Positions 6,699 through 8,911 of a stretch of DNA of 8,911 nucleotides are shown here, in pieces. A program made the translations under genes and the position numbers. The stretch lies in NCBI GenBank assembly GCA_002350765.1, contig DEFK01000008.1:52956-61866 (forward strand), written 5' to 3'. This stretch comes from Ruminococcaceae bacterium UBA2854. Its GTDB lineage: Bacteria; Bacillota; Clostridia; Oscillospirales; Acutalibacteraceae. Under the pieces are notes generated by a model. That model worked only from the letters and a program-made list of their open reading frames with translations, ran no database searches and had not been told where the DNA came from. The number at the start of each line of letters is the position of its first letter. The stretch's first letter is position 1.

Positions 6699-6740
6699 AA
6701 ACGTCAGTATTGTCGGAAGCTTCCGATAATACTGACGTTT
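6699..6740. terminator. Bidirectional palindromic terminator between convergent genes
   Basis: A 20-bp near-perfect stem (arms 6699-6718 and 6721-6740, one G-T pair) is centred on 6719/6720. Read on the minus strand it is followed by CGTTTTTGTTTTG, a good T-tract for leuA. On the plus strand the tract is weaker (TTTGATTTAT). It serves both the LRR gene and leuA. Confidence 0.88.
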
Positions 6741-6768
6741 GATTTATAAAAATTAATTGCGAATTGAT

Positions 6769-8454
6769 TTACTCGTTCTCGAGCTCCGCTCTGTTGATCG
6801 CGTTGAGTACGCCGAGGATTGAGGCGAAGTTTACGTTGGAGTCGATACCTACGCCGAAAATATTCTTGCCGTCGGGCTTTTTAAGCTCGATGTAAGATAC
6901 CGCCTTACTGTCCGAGCCCTCGGATATGGCGTGCTGGCTGTAGTTAACGAACTTGTACTTTTCCATATTTATGGGTTTAAGCGCCTTGAAGAACGCGTCG
7001 ATCGGGCCGTTACCTACGCCGTGGAGCTTAACCTCGGCGTCGCCGTCGATTTTCATTCTGCCCTTAAAGTGAACGTAGCTCTTGCCGTTTTCACTCTCCT
7101 CGTAAACCTTATGCTTGGTGAGCTCGTACTTCTGCTTAATATTGAGGTAATTGTCCTCGAATACCTTTAAAAGCTCCTTGGGAACGAGCTCGCGCTCGAG
7201 CTTTTCACATTCAGCCTGTACGAGCTTAGAGAATTCGGGATGCATACGCTTCGGCATATCGTAGCCGAAGTTGTGGTTCATAACGAACGCGGCTCCGCCC
7301 TTACCGCTCTGGGAGTTGATTCTGATAATCGGCTCGTACTCTCTGCCGACGTCGGCGGGGTCAATCGGAAGATAGGGAATCTCCCAGTACGGAGTGCCGC
7401 TTTCTTTCATATAAATGTAACCCTTGTTGATAGCGTCCTGGTGCGAGCCCGAGAATGCTGTGAATACCAGCTCGCCGATATAAGGCTGACGCGGGTCGAT
7501 TTTCATATTAGTGCAGCGCTCGTAAATCTCCTTGAGCTTCGGAAGGTTGGAGAAGTCGAGCTCGGGGTCTACGCCCTGAGTGTACATATTAAGTCCGACA
7601 GTTACCATATCGAGGTTGCCTGTACGTTCGCCGTTGCCGAATAATGTGCCCTCAACACGCTCCGCTCCCGCGAGAAGCGAAAGCTCTGTAGCCGCTACGC
7701 CGCAGCCTCTGTCATTATGAGGATGAACGCTGATAATAGCCGCCTCACGGTTTTTGAGGTGCTTGATAAAGTATTCGATCTGGTCGGCGTATGTGTTAGG
7801 CGTACACATCTCGACTGTGTTCGGGAGGTTGAGAATAACGGGGTTCTCCTTGGTTGAGCCGAGCGCGTCCATAACTTCCTCGCAGATTTTAACCGCGTTG
7901 TCCATCTCCGTACCGCTGAAGCTTTCGGGAGAATATTCGAAGCGGATATTTGTATCGCCCTCGAATTCCTCGGTGAGCTTTTTGATAAGCTTAGCGCCGT
8001 TAACCGCGATGTCTATAACACCCTGCATATCGGTCTTGAAAACGACCTTTCTCTGGAGGGTAGAGGTGGAGTTGTAGAAATGTACGATAACGTTTTTAGC
8101 GCCCTTAATAGCGTCGAAGGTTTTCTTTATAAGGTGCTCTCTCGCCTGAACGAGTACCTGAATTGTTACGTCGTCGGGAATATGACCGCCCTCGATAAGC
8201 TCGCGGCAGATTTCGTACTCTGTCTCTGACGCTGAGGGGAAGCCGATTTCGATTTCCTTAATTCCCATATCCACGAGCGCGTGGAAGAACTCGAGCTTTT
8301 CCTCGAGATTCATCGGGTCTATAAGCGCCTGGTTGCCGTCTCTTAAATCTACCGAGCACCATATCGGCGCTTTTGTTATTGTTTTTGTAGGCCATTCTCT
8401 GTCAGGCAGGTCAATCTGCTTGAACGGAATGTACTTTTTGTAGCCTTGATTCAT
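6769..8454 (-). CDS. leuA: 2-isopropylmalate synthase, long (yeast/actinobacterial-like) form
   Basis: A 561-residue enzyme that condenses acetyl-CoA with 2-oxoisovalerate to 2-isopropylmalate, the committed step of leucine synthesis in the cytoplasm. The N-terminal TIM barrel has WCSVDLRDGNQAL (Arg38, Asp39), HPHND with metal ligands His244 and His246, and GNGERTGN at 273-280. The C-terminal regulatory domain (about 430-555) has LHGVGNGPIDAFFKAL, where leucine normally binds for feedback inhibition. The length and the WPTKTITKAPIWCSVDLRDG opening mark the roughly 560-residue class found in yeast, actinobacteria and many Clostridia, not the shorter E. coli-type enzyme. GGAGGA (complement of 8461-8466) is the ribosome site, six bases before the ATG. 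The gene is preceded by a leucine T-box and followed by a palindromic terminator, and appears monocistronic. Confidence 0.97.
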   Translation of the reverse strand: MNQGYKKYIPFKQIDLPDREWPTKTITKAPIWCSVDLRDGNQALIDPMNLEEKLEFFHALVDMGIKEIEIGFPSASETEYEICRELIEGGHIPDDVTIQVLVQAREHLIKKTFDAIKGAKNVIVHFYNSTSTLQRKVVFKTDMQGVIDIAVNGAKLIKKLTEEFEGDTNIRFEYSPESFSGTEMDNAVKICEEVMDALGSTKENPVILNLPNTVEMCTPNTYADQIEYFIKHLKNREAAIISVHPHNDRGCGVAATELSLLAGAERVEGTLFGNGERTGNLDMVTVGLNMYTQGVDPELDFSNLPKLKEIYERCTNMKIDPRQPYIGELVFTAFSGSHQDAINKGYIYMKESGTPYWEIPYLPIDPADVGREYEPIIRINSQSGKGGAAFVMNHNFGYDMPKRMHPEFSKLVQAECEKLERELVPKELLKVFEDNYLNIKQKYELTKHKVYEESENGKSYVHFKGRMKIDGDAEVKLHGVGNGPIDAFFKALKPINMEKYKFVNYSQHAISEGSDSKAVSYIELKKPDGKNIFGVGIDSNVNFASILGVLNAINRAELENE

Positions 8455-8486
8455 CTTGATTCCTCCATATTAATGAATTTTTACGT

Positions 8487-8514
8487 AAAAAAACCGCCCC
8501 TAAAACAAGGGACG
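8487..8514 (-). terminator. T-box-controlled terminator before leuA
   Basis: On the minus strand CGTCCCT (complement of 8508-8514) pairs with AGGGGCG (complement of 8495-8501) across a TTGTTTT-type loop, then a run of T (complement of 8487-8493). It is the OFF state of the leader and ends 32 bases before the leuA ATG. Confidence 0.88.
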
Positions 8515-8721
8515 AGCAAACTCGTGGTACCACCCAGATTCAAACATACCTCACGGTATATTCCTTACCGACTTCCAACAAAGCCTGGCTTATAACGCAG
8601 CCTTACGTCCGAGCATAAATATCAGCGCGGAAACTCAGGGATGAGCTATACATATAATCCTTGCCGCCGATTTACACCAACCATCGGCTCTCTTTGCGCT
8701 TCAGACTATATCTTATTCCCG
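8487..8721 (-). promoter_or_regulatory. Leucine T-box leader of leuA
   Basis: On the minus strand the leader begins with Stem I, whose base pairs 8716-8721 with 8628-8633. Its distal part has AGAGAGCCGAT.GGTTGGTG..ATCGGC (stem arms 8683-8688 and 8666-8671). The specifier loop reads GCTCATCCCTGAG, with CTC (complement of 8643-8645) in the usual place before the conserved CTGAG, giving Leu. The T-box motif TGGGTGGTACCACGAG is the complement of 8521-8536. A terminator follows. Uncharged tRNA-Leu should stabilise the antiterminator and allow leuA transcription; charged tRNA should end it. Confidence 0.93.
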
Positions 8722-8753
8722 TCAAAGTTTTTAGAGGGATTTTCTTTTCAACT

Positions 8754-8782
8754 ATTATATAAAGTATTATGAATTTTGTCAA
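8754..8782 (-). promoter_or_regulatory. Consensus sigma-A promoter of the leuA T-box transcript
   Basis: On the minus strand TTGACA (complement of 8777-8782) and TATAAT (complement of 8754-8759) are separated by exactly 17 bases. The predicted start is near 8747, about 25 bases before the T-box Stem I. A full-strength promoter fits control by termination and not by a repressor. Confidence 0.92.
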
Positions 8783-8796
8783 GTTTTTATGACAAT

Positions 8797-8814
8797 AAAT
8801 TTTTTAAAAAATTT
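8797..8814. repeat. 18-bp perfect A/T palindrome between divergent promoters
   Basis: AAATTTTTT followed by AAAAAATTT is self-complementary. It lies in the 44-bp spacer between the two divergent -35 boxes. Phased A- and T-tracts here should bend the DNA and could act as UP elements for either promoter; a dimeric-regulator site is also possible. Confidence 0.6.
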
Positions 8815-8826
8815 TCGAAAAAGATA

Positions 8827-8855
8827 TTGACATTTGGAGGTTAATGTAATATAAT
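8827..8855 (+). promoter_or_regulatory. Consensus sigma-A promoter, probably of an rRNA operon
   Basis: TTGACA (8827-8832) and TATAAT (8850-8855) are separated by exactly 17 bases. An A/T-rich UP-like tract lies upstream. The predicted start is near 8862. What follows resembles the leader before 16S rRNA. Confidence 0.9.
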
Positions 8856-8861
8856 CTTAAT

Positions 8862-8911
8862 GTTCGCCGCATAAAAGTGCGACGGCGCAAGAACCTTGAA
8901 AATTAAACAAC
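8862..8911 (+). promoter_or_regulatory. Probable rRNA operon leader (16S upstream region), truncated by the window edge
   Basis: A GC-rich hairpin (CGCCG 8865-8869 with CGGCG 8883-8887, or CGCA with TGCG inside) is followed by AGAACCTTGAAAATTAAAC. That tail closely resembles the conserved AACCTTGAAAACT-type segment upstream of 16S rRNA genes in Bacillota (boxA/processing region). No mature rRNA is in the window, so the assignment rests on this motif and the strong promoter. Confidence 0.65.

Noticed and set aside
6931..8077. Three plus-strand open frames opposite leuA
   Set aside because: They are antisense shadows produced by biased codon use in a highly conserved gene.
1..8911. CRISPR array, tRNA gene, insertion sequence or phage genes
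   Set aside because: No regularly spaced repeats, cloverleaf with CCA end, transposase or phage protein was found on either strand.

Overview
The window reads as chromosome of a low-to-moderate GC gut-type Bacillota, most likely a Ruminococcus/Oscillospiraceae starch degrader. The pointers are a protein with Thr/Ala/Pro linkers and a C-terminal CBM26-like starch-binding module, BspA-type leucine-rich repeat proteins, QueH-type epoxyqueuosine reduction, sigma-A promoters with near-consensus boxes, strong Shine-Dalgarno sites, and a leucine T-box ahead of leuA. The species call is inference from gene content.

Layout. Positions 1-1188 hold the 3' end of a large modular secreted carbohydrate-binding protein, closed by a GC-rich terminator. 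A promoter at 1282-1309 then starts a tight four-gene operon (1345-4174): a metal-dependent cyclase/amidohydrolase, a HAD phosphatase, QueH, and a CaCA-type cation/Ca2+ exchanger, ended by a strong terminator. Positions 4230-4568 are a gene-free stretch that is highly structured. It holds a predicted small RNA with 6S-like architecture (17-bp closing helix, central bubble, apical stem), whose predicted start coincides with an extended -10 promoter. After it come two mutually exclusive hairpins, one of them a UUCG-capped terminator, and then a two-hairpin REP-like element. Next are two AT-rich secreted-protein genes (4569-6690): a PPC-like/fibronectin III protein and a BspA-type LRR protein with a very lysine-rich C-terminal module. 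A 20-bp palindromic terminator separates them from the convergent leuA.

On the minus strand, leuA (8454-6769) is preceded by a complete T-box leader with a CUC (Leu) specifier, a T-box motif and a terminator, driven by a perfect TTGACA-17-TATAAT promoter. Back to back with it, across a 44-bp A/T-rich spacer containing an 18-bp palindrome, lies a second perfect TTGACA-17-TATAAT promoter on the plus strand. Its short leader resembles the region just upstream of 16S rRNA genes, so an rRNA operon probably begins just past the right edge.

How it fits together. leuA makes the first committed intermediate of leucine synthesis and is probably induced by uncharged tRNA-Leu. The four-gene operon looks like housekeeping functions without an obvious single pathway. 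The AT-rich pair and the first gene encode surface or secreted proteins for contact with substrate or host. The least explained part is the 4230-4568 RNA region.
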